Origin: an uncultured Caryophanales bacterium
GTDB taxonomy: Bacteria; Bacillota_I; Bacilli_A; RFN20; CAG-288
Reading direction: 5' to 3'
Length of the DNA stretch: 64,000 bases
NCBI GenBank assembly: GCA_949287425.1
Contig: CASEGJ010000004.1
Coordinates: 1 to 64,000, forward strand
Made by a program: the position numbers and the translations under genes
Notes under the pieces: model-generated
What the model was told of the DNA's origin: nothing
Database searches by the model: none
What the model saw: only the letters and a program-made list of their open reading frames with translations
Part shown: in pieces, positions 25,635-35,068 of the stretch
Numbering within the stretch: the stretch's first letter is position 1
How the letters are laid out: the number at the start of each line of letters is the position of its first letter

Positions 25635-26657
25635 AAATATTAGCTAGTAGTTTATCTAACTTTTCAATCGGATTTAAATCTTCAATCTCTTCATCTAAAT
25701 AAGATAAATCAATCAGGTTAGTTGAAGAGATTTTTTGATTGTAATTAGTACTAATTAAACAATTGGGGAGTTTGTTTTTAATAATTTTATAAAGTCTATT
25801 GTTAATAAAAGGGACTATTAAATAAGTGTTTAGTTTATTTAGCTTTAATAAATTAGCTAGTTCAATAGCATATTTGCTTTTAATAATTGAATTGTTAGAA
25901 AGGTGAATGCTTGATATTTGCTTTTTTAAATTAAGTAACGTTGCTTTATTTAAATTTAAATATAAAAGGTGATTTTGATAGTAGTTTAGACTGAGAATGT
26001 TAGCAAAATCAACGTGATTTATCATGTGTTTTTTATTTAGATAGGAAAATAAATCTAAATATTTGTTTTTAAAAATAACTTGTAACTTACTGTTTAAAAT
26101 TAAATTTCCGTTTTTATCAATTAAATCGTTAAAAGTCGAAATTCCTATATATTCTTTACTTAATTTTGGATTAATTGTTACTGAATCTTTAAAAATAGTT
26201 AAATATAGATAGCTAGTGACATCTTCTAAATATAATTGATTTAGCTTACTAGTAGAAAGATAAATAAAATTATAGCTGTTAATTAAATTTTTGATTTGAT
26301 TATCTATTTTTGAAGTAAAATGATGACAAATTACTATTGTTTTCAGTGAAATTGATTGGATTTTTTTAATGAAAGATTTAAATTTTTATAAAAATCTTTA
26401 TTGTTAATGTTGATGTTAAGTTTTTTAATTTTATGAAAAAAGTCATATGAAAAATTGTCAGGAGTATAATTATATGGTTCTATAATTAAATAGTTAATCT
26501 TTGTTAAACTATAAAGTTCTAAACAAATTTTATTAATTTTAGTAATTAACGATTGTTTATTATCGTATAGTTTATTAAAATCGTTGCTTTTTAATAAATT
26601 TCCTTTAATAAAATTAAAATAATCCAAGTTTTCCATATATTTAAGTATATCAAACAA
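25612..26657 (-). pseudogene. Gene of unknown function split by a -1 frameshift at an A7 run
   Basis: The first frame begins at 26657 (MFDILKYMENLDYF; an ATG at 26636 is the alternative start) and stops at 26343. The second is open from upstream of that stop to 25612. On the minus strand the two join at TTA AAA AAA TCC (26358-26369), an A-AAA-AAA heptamer. Shifting back one base continues as IQSISLKTIVICHHFTSK and gives one protein of about 345 residues rich in Asn, Leu and Ile. There is no signal or membrane segment and no known domain. It may be a pseudogene, a recoded gene or an assembly error. Confidence 0.45.
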
Positions 26658-26991
26658 GATAATAAATGTATTGTTTGATTTTATTAATGTAGAAAATATG
26701 TAGATTAAATATAATTATATTCGTCTGCTGAATTTATGTTAGTTCCATTTATAGTTAAAAAACGAAATATAAGAAAAGGAGCCATCGAATCTAACCACAG
26801 GCTCCTTAGATACATTGTTTATCCTAGAAAAGAACTTGGCAACCAAATTCTAACATCGTTATTTAGAATAATTTATTGAGATGAGATTTTAAATAGACTC
26901 AATATTACAAGTATTGAATCTAAAAATATAAATCTTACCTCATCATTATTAGTTAAATAATTTTATTAACTTAAAAGCTTAATAAAGTAGG
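26658..26991. other. Intergenic region with an AAGGAGCC/GGCTCCTT hairpin
   Basis: No ORF is seen. AAGGAGCC at 26776-26783 and GGCTCCTT at 26800-26807 form an 8-bp stem with a 16-base loop lacking a T-run. The rest is AT-rich sequence with nothing recognised. Confidence 0.4.
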
Positions 26992-28299
26992 TTATTTTAT
27001 AATTTTCCATACACCGGTCTTATCAGATCCGCTACGTTCAATGTATCCTTTTTCTTGTAAGGCTTTTAAATAACGCTCAATAGTTCTTTTACTCTTTTTA
27101 ATTATTAAAGAAAGCTTATCAGCAGTTAATGTTGGATTATTTAAAAGCTCAGCAAGAATCATTTTTTCTACGACATTTACACCGACATTTACACCGACAT
27201 TAGTCTTATTTAAGACTTTTTTATCAAAAGGAATACTTACCAAAATATATGTACTTTGAATGTTAAACACTTCTTTTTCATAATGTTCAACGATTGTTGG
27301 TATTCCATGGCCTGTATGATCCACAATATCTAAATCAGAAAATATTTTCATTAATGCTAGATTTCTAGGTTTGCTAATTCCAGCAAAGAACTCATCAATA
27401 GATAAATTATTAGGTAAGCTACCATGCGACAAGATTTCTAATCGGTTACTAAAAAATGAAATTTGTGGTTCAGAGATGCTCCAATCATTATGAACAATGG
27501 CATTTACAACTGCTTCATTAACACTATCATAATCAAATAAATATTTGTCTTGTCTTGGTCTAATTGTGGTATCAGAAATATATATATTTTCAGATGCAAT
27601 ACGATTCATCATTTGTTCATAAGCAAACAATATAGATTTATTACCATAATTGCTTCTTTGAGAAAGTGAAGCTTTGTTTTCTCCTTCAAATTTAACAAAG
27701 ATAAAAGAGAAACGACTATTATCAGATAATAATTCAGCCGTCATGTTATATTGACCTTTATCATTAATTAGCTTTAAATTCGTCTCAAAAGTATTATCAT
27801 TTAGTTTATATTCCATGTTTGAATAATAGTTTTTGAGCGTCAAAAACGAAAGTTCACGTAAGTTAGTTGGAGAATTAACTAATAAGTCATCATTAAAGAA
27901 ACGTATTTTATATCTGTTGTTAATTTGCTCTTGACTCATTTCTTTGCAAGTTGAGCCAACTATAATTGGACATCCTAAACTTGAGAATCTGTATTTTTTA
28001 ATGCAATAAATAGGGGTAATACCTCGTTTTACATTGATAACAATAACAGGTAGACCCTCCATAGTTTTTATTTCACAGTTAATTAGTTCTAAAGGTGAAG
28101 GATCAATTTGGCTGCTAATAACATCTGAAATACTTCTTAAAGTCCTATCAATTTCATTAGCGCCTATTACTTCACCACGATCATTAATACCAATAAAGAT
28201 TTGTCCTCCATTAGTATTAAGAAATGCGACCAACTCTTTAACTAATTGGTCTGTGAATTTAACTTTAAATTCAATTTTATTTGATTCATATAAATCCAT
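26992..28299 (-). CDS. Schlafen AlbA_2 / RecG-like ATP-binding protein with winged-helix C-terminus
   Basis: 435 residues. The N-terminal AlbA_2 domain has ESNKIEFK, LVAFLNTNGGQIFIGI and DRGEVIGA (5-50), marking a nucleic-acid-binding regulator family. The middle holds a GHKL-like ATP-binding region with NEAVVNAIVHND and GHGIPTI. A VNVGVNV repeat (about 365-375) links to a winged helix (TADKLSLIIKKSKRTIERYLKAL). Such genes are usually solitary and act as regulators or stress proteins of unclear role. The DNA repeat encoding the linker also occurs in the promoter region. Ribosome binding site GGTGAG. Confidence 0.8.
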   Translation of the reverse strand: MDLYESNKIEFKVKFTDQLVKELVAFLNTNGGQIFIGINDRGEVIGANEIDRTLRSISDVISSQIDPSPLELINCEIKTMEGLPVIVINVKRGITPIYCIKKYRFSSLGCPIIVGSTCKEMSQEQINNRYKIRFFNDDLLVNSPTNLRELSFLTLKNYYSNMEYKLNDNTFETNLKLINDKGQYNMTAELLSDNSRFSFIFVKFEGENKASLSQRSNYGNKSILFAYEQMMNRIASENIYISDTTIRPRQDKYLFDYDSVNEAVVNAIVHNDWSISEPQISFFSNRLEILSHGSLPNNLSIDEFFAGISKPRNLALMKIFSDLDIVDHTGHGIPTIVEHYEKEVFNIQSTYILVSIPFDKKVLNKTNVGVNVGVNVVEKMILAELLNNPTLTADKLSLIIKKSKRTIERYLKALQEKGYIERSGSDKTGVWKIIK

Positions 28300-28347
28300 A
28301 ATTTCTCACCAATGAAACATCAACATTTAAGCGACAAAATTTCAATA

Positions 28348-28370
28348 TACACCGACATTTACACCGACAT
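28348..28370. repeat. Tandem 12-mer upstream of the AlbA_2 gene, identical to its coding linker repeat
   Basis: Two units of ACACCGACATTT (the second ending at ACAT) lie 49 bases upstream of the ATG. The identical 23-base string is found in the coding linker at 27178-27200, which encodes VNVGVN. It may be an operator, or a fragment left by duplication. Confidence 0.7.
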
Positions 28371-28482
28371 AGACAACTAAATTTTTAAGATACAATATAA
28401 ATGAGAACACTCAAATAGATCTAAATTTTAAAAATCTGTTATATAAAATCAAATTTCATTTACTAGCGAAACGTCAAAAATT

Positions 28483-28504
28483 AAAAAAGCTCGATTTCTC
28501 GAGC
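28483..28504 (-). terminator. Terminator of the tRNA operon
   Basis: Stem GCTCGA / TCGAGC with loop TTTC (read on the plus strand), followed on the minus strand by T6. Confidence 0.75.
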
Positions 28505-28520
28505 GGTTTTAGACATAAAC

Positions 28521-28613
28521 TGGCGGAGTAGAAGAGATTCGAACTCTTGCAGGGATGTGATCCCTCTGCCGGTTTTCAAGACCGGTCCCTTCAGCCAACT
28601 TGGGTACTACTCC
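28521..28613 (-). tRNA. tRNA-Ser (anticodon UGA)
   Basis: 93 bases including an encoded CCA. Acceptor stem GGAGTAG / CTACTCC, anticodon stem CCGGT / ACCGG around CTTGAAA, a long variable arm (AGAGGGATCACATCCCTG) and T-loop GTTCGAAT. The long variable arm and anticodon TGA identify serine. It follows tRNA-Val in the same transcript. Confidence 0.95.
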
Positions 28614-28663
28614 ATAGATTTAATTAAAGAAAAAGGAGATAACTTATCTCCCACCTTTTATAA

Positions 28664-28739
28664 TGGTGGGCGCTATAGGGATCGAACCTATGACCTTCTG
28701 TACGTCAAACAGATGCTCTCCCAGCTGAGCTAAACGCCC
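28664..28739 (-). tRNA. tRNA-Val (anticodon GAC)
   Basis: 76 bases with encoded CCA. Acceptor stem GGGCGTT / AGCGCCC, D-arm GCTCAGCTGGGAGAGC, anticodon stem TCTGT / ACAGA around TTGACGT, T-arm ATAGG / CCTAT with loop TTCGATC. It is the first gene of the two-tRNA operon. Confidence 0.95.
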
Positions 28740-28750
28740 ATCCTTTGTTT

Positions 28751-28779
28751 ATGTTACATTGTTAAGTGTTGTTTGTCAA
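28751..28779 (-). promoter_or_regulatory. Promoter of the tRNA-Val/tRNA-Ser operon
   Basis: On the minus strand: -35 TTGACA (28774-28779), 17-base spacer, -10 TAACAT (28751-28756). The start point would fall just before tRNA-Val. Confidence 0.7.
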
Positions 28780-28893
28780 CAAAAAAATGATGAAAGTGAA
28801 AAAAAGATTGAGTAAGATAATTGAAATACAAAAACGATTAGTTGTTAAATAATACCTGTTAGAATATTAATTGTGGTTTAAAAAATAAAAATT

Positions 28894-29499
28894 ATGGTTG
28901 AGTTATTTTTAGTTAGGCATGGTGAAACAAGTTGGAATGATGAATGTAAATGTCAAGGTATAACTGATATTCCTCTTTCTAAAAAAGGAATTGAGCAAGC
29001 TAATCAATTAGGGGATATTTTAGTTAATAGAAATGAAAAGTTTGATGTTTTTATGTCGACTAGTTTATCTCGAGCTTATTTAACTTGTCAGATTATTAAA
29101 GAAAAGTTAAACGATAAATCTCTAATTTATATTGAAGATGGTTTTTTAGAAAGATGCTTTGGAAAATTGGAAGGGAAATCATTCGAATATGTCGCTAAAA
29201 TAATAAATGAAAATAGACAAAATGAAGTTGATGGATTTGAAATAGATGAATTATTAACTAAAAGAGTTATCAAAGCTTGTTATGATATTGAAAATAGATT
29301 TGATGGGAAAAAAGTGTTGTTAGTCACTCATTCTAATACGATTAAAGCTCTAGCAATATACGCTAATAAAATGTATACTTATGGGACTTTAATTCCAAAT
29401 TTAAACGTGTCTAAATTCGTTTTAAATAACAGACAAATTACAATTGATGATTTGTATTATATTAAAGGGCTAGGAAAGGATAAAACAAAAATTAAATAA
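28894..29499 (+). CDS. Histidine phosphatase (phosphoglycerate-mutase-like)
   Basis: 201 residues. The catalytic RHGETSWN is at 8-15, Arg in SLSRAYLT, Glu in ERCFGKLEG and the second His in LVTHSNTIKAL. This is the cofactor-independent-looking small GpmB/PhoE/CobC type, which acts on phosphorylated metabolites. The particular substrate is unknown. No clear ribosome binding site precedes the ATG. It is followed four bases after its stop by the cation exporter gene. Confidence 0.9.
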   Translation: MVELFLVRHGETSWNDECKCQGITDIPLSKKGIEQANQLGDILVNRNEKFDVFMSTSLSRAYLTCQIIKEKLNDKSLIYIEDGFLERCFGKLEGKSFEYVAKIINENRQNEVDGFEIDELLTKRVIKACYDIENRFDGKKVLLVTHSNTIKALAIYANKMYTYGTLIPNLNVSKFVLNNRQITIDDLYYIKGLGKDKTKIK

Positions 29500-29503
29500 A
29501 TAT

Positions 29504-30700
29504 ATGGTCAATCTCTTATTGAAATTATTTGTTCCTAATTATAAAAATGTCGATGATGTTAAAGTTAGAAACAATTACGGAATTTTAGGTTCAGTTGTAG
29601 GTGTTATATCAAATGTTATTTTAGTAGTAAGTAAATTGATAGTCGGTTTGTTGTTTTTTAATCTTTCTATCATAGCGGATGCTTTAAATAACTTGTCGGA
29701 TTTTTTAAATTGTCTATTGAATATTTTCGGGTTTAAAATCTCTAGTAAACCAGCCGATGAAGATCATCCTTATGGTCATGAAAGAATGGAATATATCATT
29801 TCTTTAATTGTTTCTATAGTTATTTTGTTTTTAGGTTTTAATATTATTTATCAAGCGGTTTTAAATTTAATTAATCCAATAGAAGCTTATGAAAGTTTTC
29901 CTCTTGCTTCTTTAATTGTTTTAATTGTTTCCATTTTCATTAAAATCTTTCAATCAATCGTCTATTATTCTTTAGGTAAAAAAATTAACTCGATATCTTT
30001 GAAAGCTTTAGGAGCTGATTCAAGAAATGATGTTATTTCTACAAGTGGTGTTTTAATAGGTTTACTTATTTCTTACTATACTGGCTTTACAAGAATAGAT
30101 GGTATTATTTCAATTTTGGTTGGATTATTTATTATTTATTCTGGTATTGAAATTTTAAAAGATACCTCTAATCTTCTTTTAGGAGAAAAACCAGATGCTG
30201 ATTTAGTTAAAAAATTTGTCGAATTAATTAAATCTGATAATAGAGTATTAGGTGTTCACGATTTAGAAATGCACATGTATGGACCGAAGATGATTTTTGC
30301 TTCTGTCCATGTTGAAGTTGATGGTTCTAAAGATATCTTTGAATCTCACGATATGATTGATAATTTAGAAAAGCTAGCTTATAGCAAGTTAAATGTTAAA
30401 ACAGTTATTCATATGGATCCAATTAAAGTTAACGATCCATTAACACAAAAATGCAAAGATATCATATCTTCAGTTGTTGCTAATATTTCTAAAGATCTTT
30501 CTATACATGATTTTAGAATAGTATCAGGGCCTTCACATATCAATGCCGTCTTTGATATAGTGATTCCTAACAAGTTAAAAGATAAAGAAAAAGAAATTAT
30601 CAATCAGCTTAAGCAGGAAGTTAAAAAGAAAGATCCAAATTTATATTTAGTAATGACAATAGATGAAGAATATACAATGATAATGGAGGATAACAAATAA
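29504..30700 (+). CDS. Cation diffusion facilitator (CDF) metal exporter
   Basis: 398 residues. Six membrane segments lie between about 30 and 230. Metal site residues appear in IIADALNNLSDF (helix 2) and ADSRNDVIST (helix 5), with the conserved HPYGHER loop between helices 2 and 3. The C-terminal domain (LGVHDLEMHMYG, FASVHVEVDG, VIHMDP) is the cytoplasmic ferredoxin-like dimer domain, here with an extra ~90-residue extension. It exports divalent metal (Zn, Mn, Fe or Co) against protons. The next small gene begins two bases after its stop. Confidence 0.92.
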   Translation: MVNLLLKLFVPNYKNVDDVKVRNNYGILGSVVGVISNVILVVSKLIVGLLFFNLSIIADALNNLSDFLNCLLNIFGFKISSKPADEDHPYGHERMEYIISLIVSIVILFLGFNIIYQAVLNLINPIEAYESFPLASLIVLIVSIFIKIFQSIVYYSLGKKINSISLKALGADSRNDVISTSGVLIGLLISYYTGFTRIDGIISILVGLFIIYSGIEILKDTSNLLLGEKPDADLVKKFVELIKSDNRVLGVHDLEMHMYGPKMIFASVHVEVDGSKDIFESHDMIDNLEKLAYSKLNVKTVIHMDPIKVNDPLTQKCKDIISSVVANISKDLSIHDFRIVSGPSHINAVFDIVIPNKLKDKEKEIINQLKQEVKKKDPNLYLVMTIDEEYTMIMEDNK

Positions 30701-30701
30701 T

Positions 30702-31019
30702 ATGAAATATTCAAATAAAGAAATTGAAGCGGGGTTTAAATCTTTTTGTGATCTAGTAAAAGCTAATCCAGATAATATTTATGAACTAACTATGCCATAT
30801 GGCGATGTGATAGAAGTTGTTTTTGATATGTCTTTTGAAGATGATTCTTCTTCAACAGCAGATACTATTAATACTCAAGATGATATGGATTATTTTTATA
30901 CTTTGGCTTTTGTAATTAGAAAAGTTATAGATAATATAACTAATAAATATAAAGTAGATAACGTGGTATTAATCAATTACCGCAACATGCCTAATAGCTA
31001 TAAAATGCTAGATAAATAA
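30702..31019 (+). CDS. Small conserved-looking protein of unknown function
   Basis: 105 residues, acidic, no membrane segment. GGAGG precedes its ATG at proper distance, inside the CDF gene, so it is coupled to the exporter. A low-complexity stretch DDSSSTADT divides two alpha/beta halves. I recognise no family. The bidirectional terminator at 31049-31072 closes the operon. Confidence 0.6.
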   Translation: MKYSNKEIEAGFKSFCDLVKANPDNIYELTMPYGDVIEVVFDMSFEDDSSSTADTINTQDDMDYFYTLAFVIRKVIDNITNKYKVDNVVLINYRNMPNSYKMLDK

Positions 31020-31048
31020 ACGTTTGTTGAATGTTTAATCAAAACAAA

Positions 31049-31072
31049 AAAACTAGGTGAGGGCCTAGTTTT
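31049..31072. terminator. Bidirectional terminator between convergent genes
   Basis: AAAACTAGG, loop TGAGGG, CCTAGTTTT. A-rich and T-rich sides serve both the plus-strand operon and the minus-strand M50-like gene, whose last bases it overlaps. Confidence 0.75.
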
Positions 31073-32339
31073 AATATTCGTCTTCGTTTGATTGTTTTTC
31101 TTCTTTCTTGCTAACAAGATTATCGATATCTAACAATTTCAATTTCCAATCAGGATGAGCAGCATTGATTTTAGGAATGAAAGAATTTACTAACTGAACT
31201 TCTTTTTCTACTCTAGAAGTTTTTTCAAATTTGCTGGCAATTTTAGTAAAGATATCGATAGAATCTTTAGTTGATTCTAGTGAATTTTCAATTAAAGCTG
31301 AAATTAATATATCAGCTCTACTAGATGAAATTGTCAAATGATAGTCTTCAGCATTTTTGACTTTTTTATCTAAAATAGGGGAATAATCGTTAGCTTCTTT
31401 AGAACGTCCTTCCATTAAAAGAAGATAGATTTTTTGATAACCTAATTCACAATAAGTATAAGAAAGTAGGCTATTTTGATATTCGAAGGCTAAATCGATT
31501 AAACTTAAAGCTTTTTTATTGTCATTTTTATAGATGTTTTCAATTACAAGAGGAAGTAAGGTCAATGGTTTTTCTCTTGAGCTAGAATAGTCATCAAAAT
31601 TAACTGTAGAAACTTCGCCATTAATTCTATCTTGTAATTTGTTATAAATGAAATTGTTATAAGCTTGAGCATCTTCCTCATTTCTTGTATTTAACATAAT
31701 GAAAGTATCGTTTTTAGTGCTGTAGCTTAATGGTAAAAGTTCATAAACAGGTACAACTAAGGCAAAATAAATTCCAAATTGAATTAATAAAGCTTGTTTT
31801 TGACTAAATAAATCTGGAACATAAGAAATGCCATATAAAATAGCACCAATGATAACAAACATAATTAATCCACCAAGATTAACTAACAAAGGTCTTTTAG
31901 AAGAAGTAGCAGATTTAGGAGACATAATAATATGAGCTTCTAAAACTCTATTAACATCGAAGCCAAATTTATATTTATTAGAAGAAGTTCTAATTAAATT
32001 AAATCCTAAACATTCAATTAAACCGAGGTTATATCCCCCAATTAAACCAAAGATAATTTTTCCTAAACCATAGATAATTACACCTAAAATAAAGCTAATT
32101 ATAACAAATAAAATTACATATCCAGTTGATAAAGCAGCTTTAGTTTGTTGGAAGCCATAAGCTATACCAAAGATAGTAAGACCTAAGACTACTAAGATTA
32201 TCCACGATAGATCTAAATCCCAGAAAGATTTTTTGTTAGTGGCGTTGACATTTTCTCTAAGTTCTTTTGATTTTTTGTCTAGTAAAGATTCAACATCGAC
32301 TTCGTTTTTATTTTGATTTTCTAAGTTATTGTTTTCCAT
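31071..32339 (-). CDS. Degenerate M50 (site-2 protease)-like membrane protein
   Basis: 422 residues from the ATG at 32339 (AGAGG upstream; the TTG at 32381 is less likely). The membrane core aligns by eye with a Firmicute M50 family. Where that family has HELGH-x-IFGLxxGY, this protein has YGLGK-x-IFGLIGGY (90-103). The following LLVNLGGLIMF and the ELLPL ... KNDT region keep the family order. All zinc ligands are lost, so it cannot be a metalloprotease. The C-terminal ~180 residues are a helical cytoplasmic domain. It may be a membrane scaffold. Confidence 0.6.
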   Translation of the reverse strand: MENNNLENQNKNEVDVESLLDKKSKELRENVNATNKKSFWDLDLSWIILVVLGLTIFGIAYGFQQTKAALSTGYVILFVIISFILGVIIYGLGKIIFGLIGGYNLGLIECLGFNLIRTSSNKYKFGFDVNRVLEAHIIMSPKSATSSKRPLLVNLGGLIMFVIIGAILYGISYVPDLFSQKQALLIQFGIYFALVVPVYELLPLSYSTKNDTFIMLNTRNEEDAQAYNNFIYNKLQDRINGEVSTVNFDDYSSSREKPLTLLPLVIENIYKNDNKKALSLIDLAFEYQNSLLSYTYCELGYQKIYLLLMEGRSKEANDYSPILDKKVKNAEDYHLTISSSRADILISALIENSLESTKDSIDIFTKIASKFEKTSRVEKEVQLVNSFIPKINAAHPDWKLKLLDIDNLVSKKEEKQSNEDEY

Positions 32340-32465
32340 ATTTACCTCTTTAATACGATTAATTATATCATACAATGACAAGATTAAATCTTTTTTGTTA
32401 ATTAGCTAACTAATTTAACTTATATATTAAGACAATCTAGTAAATTTGACTAGTTGTATTTAAAA

Positions 32466-32495
32466 AGCCACAATAATTTATATGCTTTATTGTGG
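32466..32495 (-). terminator. Terminator of the iron alcohol dehydrogenase gene
   Basis: GCCACAATAA / TTATTGTGGC, a perfect 10-bp stem with a 10-base loop. T5 follows on the minus strand. Confidence 0.8.
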
Positions 32496-32511
32496 CAAAT
32501 TAGAATATTTA

Positions 32512-33606
32512 TTAATTGATTTTTAATTCAGAGAAGAATTCTTGTTCTTGTTGTTTACTAAATCCTTCTTCTAGCATTGATTTAGCTAACGGTAAGCTAT
32601 TTAAGAAAGCTTTGAATTTATCGATAGTTATTTGAGGATCATCGCTATTTATGTCAAAGATAAACTTTCCAAATTTTAAAATTTTGTCCTTTAATAGTTC
32701 TTTATTAATTTGCATAAATTCAGCAAGGAGGAATCTTAAGCCAAGACCATGAGCTAATTTAGGGTTGATTCCTGACATTTTATGTTCGACCATATGGCAA
32801 GGAAATCTAGTGAAAGCTTTATCAAAAGAAGTTATGCCGTTATGAGATAAACTCGAAGTGACCATCAGCTGTCTTCTAGCTAATAAATTTTTAGGTTCTT
32901 TAATTAAAATAGGTGCTAAATCTACGCATTCTTTAATTACACTTAAGGCAAAATAATCGCACAAATCATAGCCGTATGAAGGTGAAAAATACCTTTCAAA
33001 AGAATGAGAAATAATATCGACTAAACCTGCGAAAGTTTGATTGGTAGGAACTGATAAGGTTAAACTAGCATCTTCAATAGAAAATACCGGTCTATTAGTA
33101 TCGGAATTAAATCCGCTTTTGAAATTAGTTTCATAATCAGAAATAACACATGAATTAGACATTTCTGAACCTGCGGCAGCAATTGTTAATATAGTTCCAA
33201 AAGGCAGAGCTTTTTTAGGAGTAACTAATTTTTTATTGAAATCCAATGGATCGCCATTATAGAAATAACTATTAGCTAGCGATTTAACTGTATCGATAAC
33301 TGATCCTCCTCCAAAAGCTAATAGACAATCAGGTTGATATTTATGTAATTCAACTAAGGTTTCTTTTACAAAGTTAACTTCAGGATTAGGTAAAACACCA
33401 CCTTTACAAGTGTATTTTATGTTCTTTTTATCAAGAGAAGTTTTTAAAATATCAAGTTGACCGGTTTTTTCTAATCTAGGACTTCCATAGATGATAAATA
33501 GTTTTTTATATCCGAGGTTAGATATAATTTCTCCAGCTTGAACTAATCCATTTTCAATTACATACATTTTAGTAGGACAATAGAAGTAAAAATCTTTAAA
33601 TTCCAT
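32512..33606 (-). CDS. Iron-containing (type III) alcohol dehydrogenase
   Basis: 364 residues. The NAD-binding loop GGGSVIDTVK is at about 98-107. The metal ligands are Asp and His in GLVDIISHSFE, His in PCHMVEHKMSG and His in LAHGLGLR. The family is the BdhA/YqhD class that reduces aldehydes (butyraldehyde, lactaldehyde and others) to alcohols with NAD(P)H. With PFL elsewhere in the window it fits mixed-acid or ethanol-type fermentation. It is monocistronic. Confidence 0.9.
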   Translation of the reverse strand: MEFKDFYFYCPTKMYVIENGLVQAGEIISNLGYKKLFIIYGSPRLEKTGQLDILKTSLDKKNIKYTCKGGVLPNPEVNFVKETLVELHKYQPDCLLAFGGGSVIDTVKSLANSYFYNGDPLDFNKKLVTPKKALPFGTILTIAAAGSEMSNSCVISDYETNFKSGFNSDTNRPVFSIEDASLTLSVPTNQTFAGLVDIISHSFERYFSPSYGYDLCDYFALSVIKECVDLAPILIKEPKNLLARRQLMVTSSLSHNGITSFDKAFTRFPCHMVEHKMSGINPKLAHGLGLRFLLAEFMQINKELLKDKILKFGKFIFDINSDDPQITIDKFKAFLNSLPLAKSMLEEGFSKQQEQEFFSELKIN

Positions 33607-33815
33607 ATATTTTGTTTATTCTCCTTTAAAAATATTGTAAACATTAAGCTAACTAGATTCAATCTAGTTAAATATACTAATGATGTAAAAATGGTAAAAA
33701 GCGTGAAATTTTTAAAATAGTTTAATTTTTACTAGTTATATGTTTGATTTTAGAGTATTTTATATGTGTATGTATTTAATGTAGTTAATTGTAATAACGG
33801 AGTAATAATATAACG

Positions 33816-35054
33816 ATGAAAAAAGCAAAAATGATGAAAAAATACGCCAACTTGATTGCAAGTATTGGTATCAACGCCAATTCTAAGCAAGATGTTGTAA
33901 TTGAAGCGTCAGTTGAAATGTACCATTTTGTCAGATATTTAACTATGGCCTTATACGCTAACAAAGCTAGAAGCGTCGAAGTTGAATATTCCGATTCTTA
34001 TTTTCTCAAACAACAATTGATGCACCAATCTGTTTCTAAGCTATCTAAAATTCCTAATTGGCAAATTGAAAAGGCAAAATACAGAGTGGATAACAATTAC
34101 GCAAGAATAGTATTAGTTGGTGATGATCCTGCTGTTTTTAAAGGTGTTAATCAAGATAAACTTCAAGCTTATAACAGGGCTAGAATTGAAACCTTTCAGC
34201 CGTTAAGAGTAAAATATCACACTAATCAATTAGCTTGGTGTATCGCAGCTGTTCCTACTTTAGCTTGGGCAAATAGTTTATTTCCAGAACTTTCACCTAC
34301 GCAAGGCTTACTTAAATTGTGGCAATATGTCTATCAAGCTTGTAGGATTGATGAAGATTCTTCTTATGAAGAAAACTGGAGAAATCACATCGATAAATTA
34401 AAAGAACATGCAGATATTTTAAATAAATACCAGTTTAAAAAGTTGCATTATACAAATAGTTTAGGTACTGATTTATATATCGGTTTAGTAAAAAATCACA
34501 TTTGGGAATCAGCTGAAGCTATTCAAGGATACAATTTAAAACCTTTTGTTCCTAATCTTCCTACTGAAGAAGTTTTTACTATGCCTAATAGAAATGATGT
34601 TAACGGAGTAGTTTATTCTAGTAAACCTCTATCTAACAACGGGGTTCTTATCGATGGTATGCGATTTGAATTTAAAGATGGTAGAGTGATTAATTATTTA
34701 GCTAAACAAGGATATGAGCAATTAAAATCGATAATTGAATATGATGAAGGCTCGCATTATTTAGGTGAAGTAGCCTTAGTTCCTTATAATTCTCCTATTT
34801 CTTTGCAAAATATTATCTATCAAGAAACGCTGTTTGATGAAAATGCTTCTTGTCATTTAGCTTTCGGTCAATCTTATCTTGAAAACATTAAAGATGGATT
34901 AAACTTAACTTTGGAAGACTTAGTTAAATTAGGTTCCAATCAATCGAAAATGCACGTTGATTTTATGATAGGCACTAAAGATCTTCATATCGATGGTATT
35001 TTAGAAGATGGAAAAGTAGTTGAAATATTTAAAGATGGAAACTTTGTGTTTTAG
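33816..35054 (+). CDS. M29-family aminopeptidase (thermophilic aminopeptidase type)
   Basis: 412 residues. Family motifs and metal ligands are seen: NLPTEEVFTMP (about 251-261, first Glu), LGEVALVPYNSP (second Glu), FDENASCHLAFGQSY (His) and MHVDFMIGTKDL (His-x-Asp). These cobalt or zinc aminopeptidases trim N-terminal residues from peptides in the cytoplasm. plsX begins 14 bases after the stop with a good ribosome binding site, so the gene probably opens the plsX-rnc-ftsY operon. No SD-like sequence is seen before its own ATG. Confidence 0.9.
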   Translation: MKKAKMMKKYANLIASIGINANSKQDVVIEASVEMYHFVRYLTMALYANKARSVEVEYSDSYFLKQQLMHQSVSKLSKIPNWQIEKAKYRVDNNYARIVLVGDDPAVFKGVNQDKLQAYNRARIETFQPLRVKYHTNQLAWCIAAVPTLAWANSLFPELSPTQGLLKLWQYVYQACRIDEDSSYEENWRNHIDKLKEHADILNKYQFKKLHYTNSLGTDLYIGLVKNHIWESAEAIQGYNLKPFVPNLPTEEVFTMPNRNDVNGVVYSSKPLSNNGVLIDGMRFEFKDGRVINYLAKQGYEQLKSIIEYDEGSHYLGEVALVPYNSPISLQNIIYQETLFDENASCHLAFGQSYLENIKDGLNLTLEDLVKLGSNQSKMHVDFMIGTKDLHIDGILEDGKVVEIFKDGNFVF

Positions 35055-35068
35055 AAAGGTAGATTATT

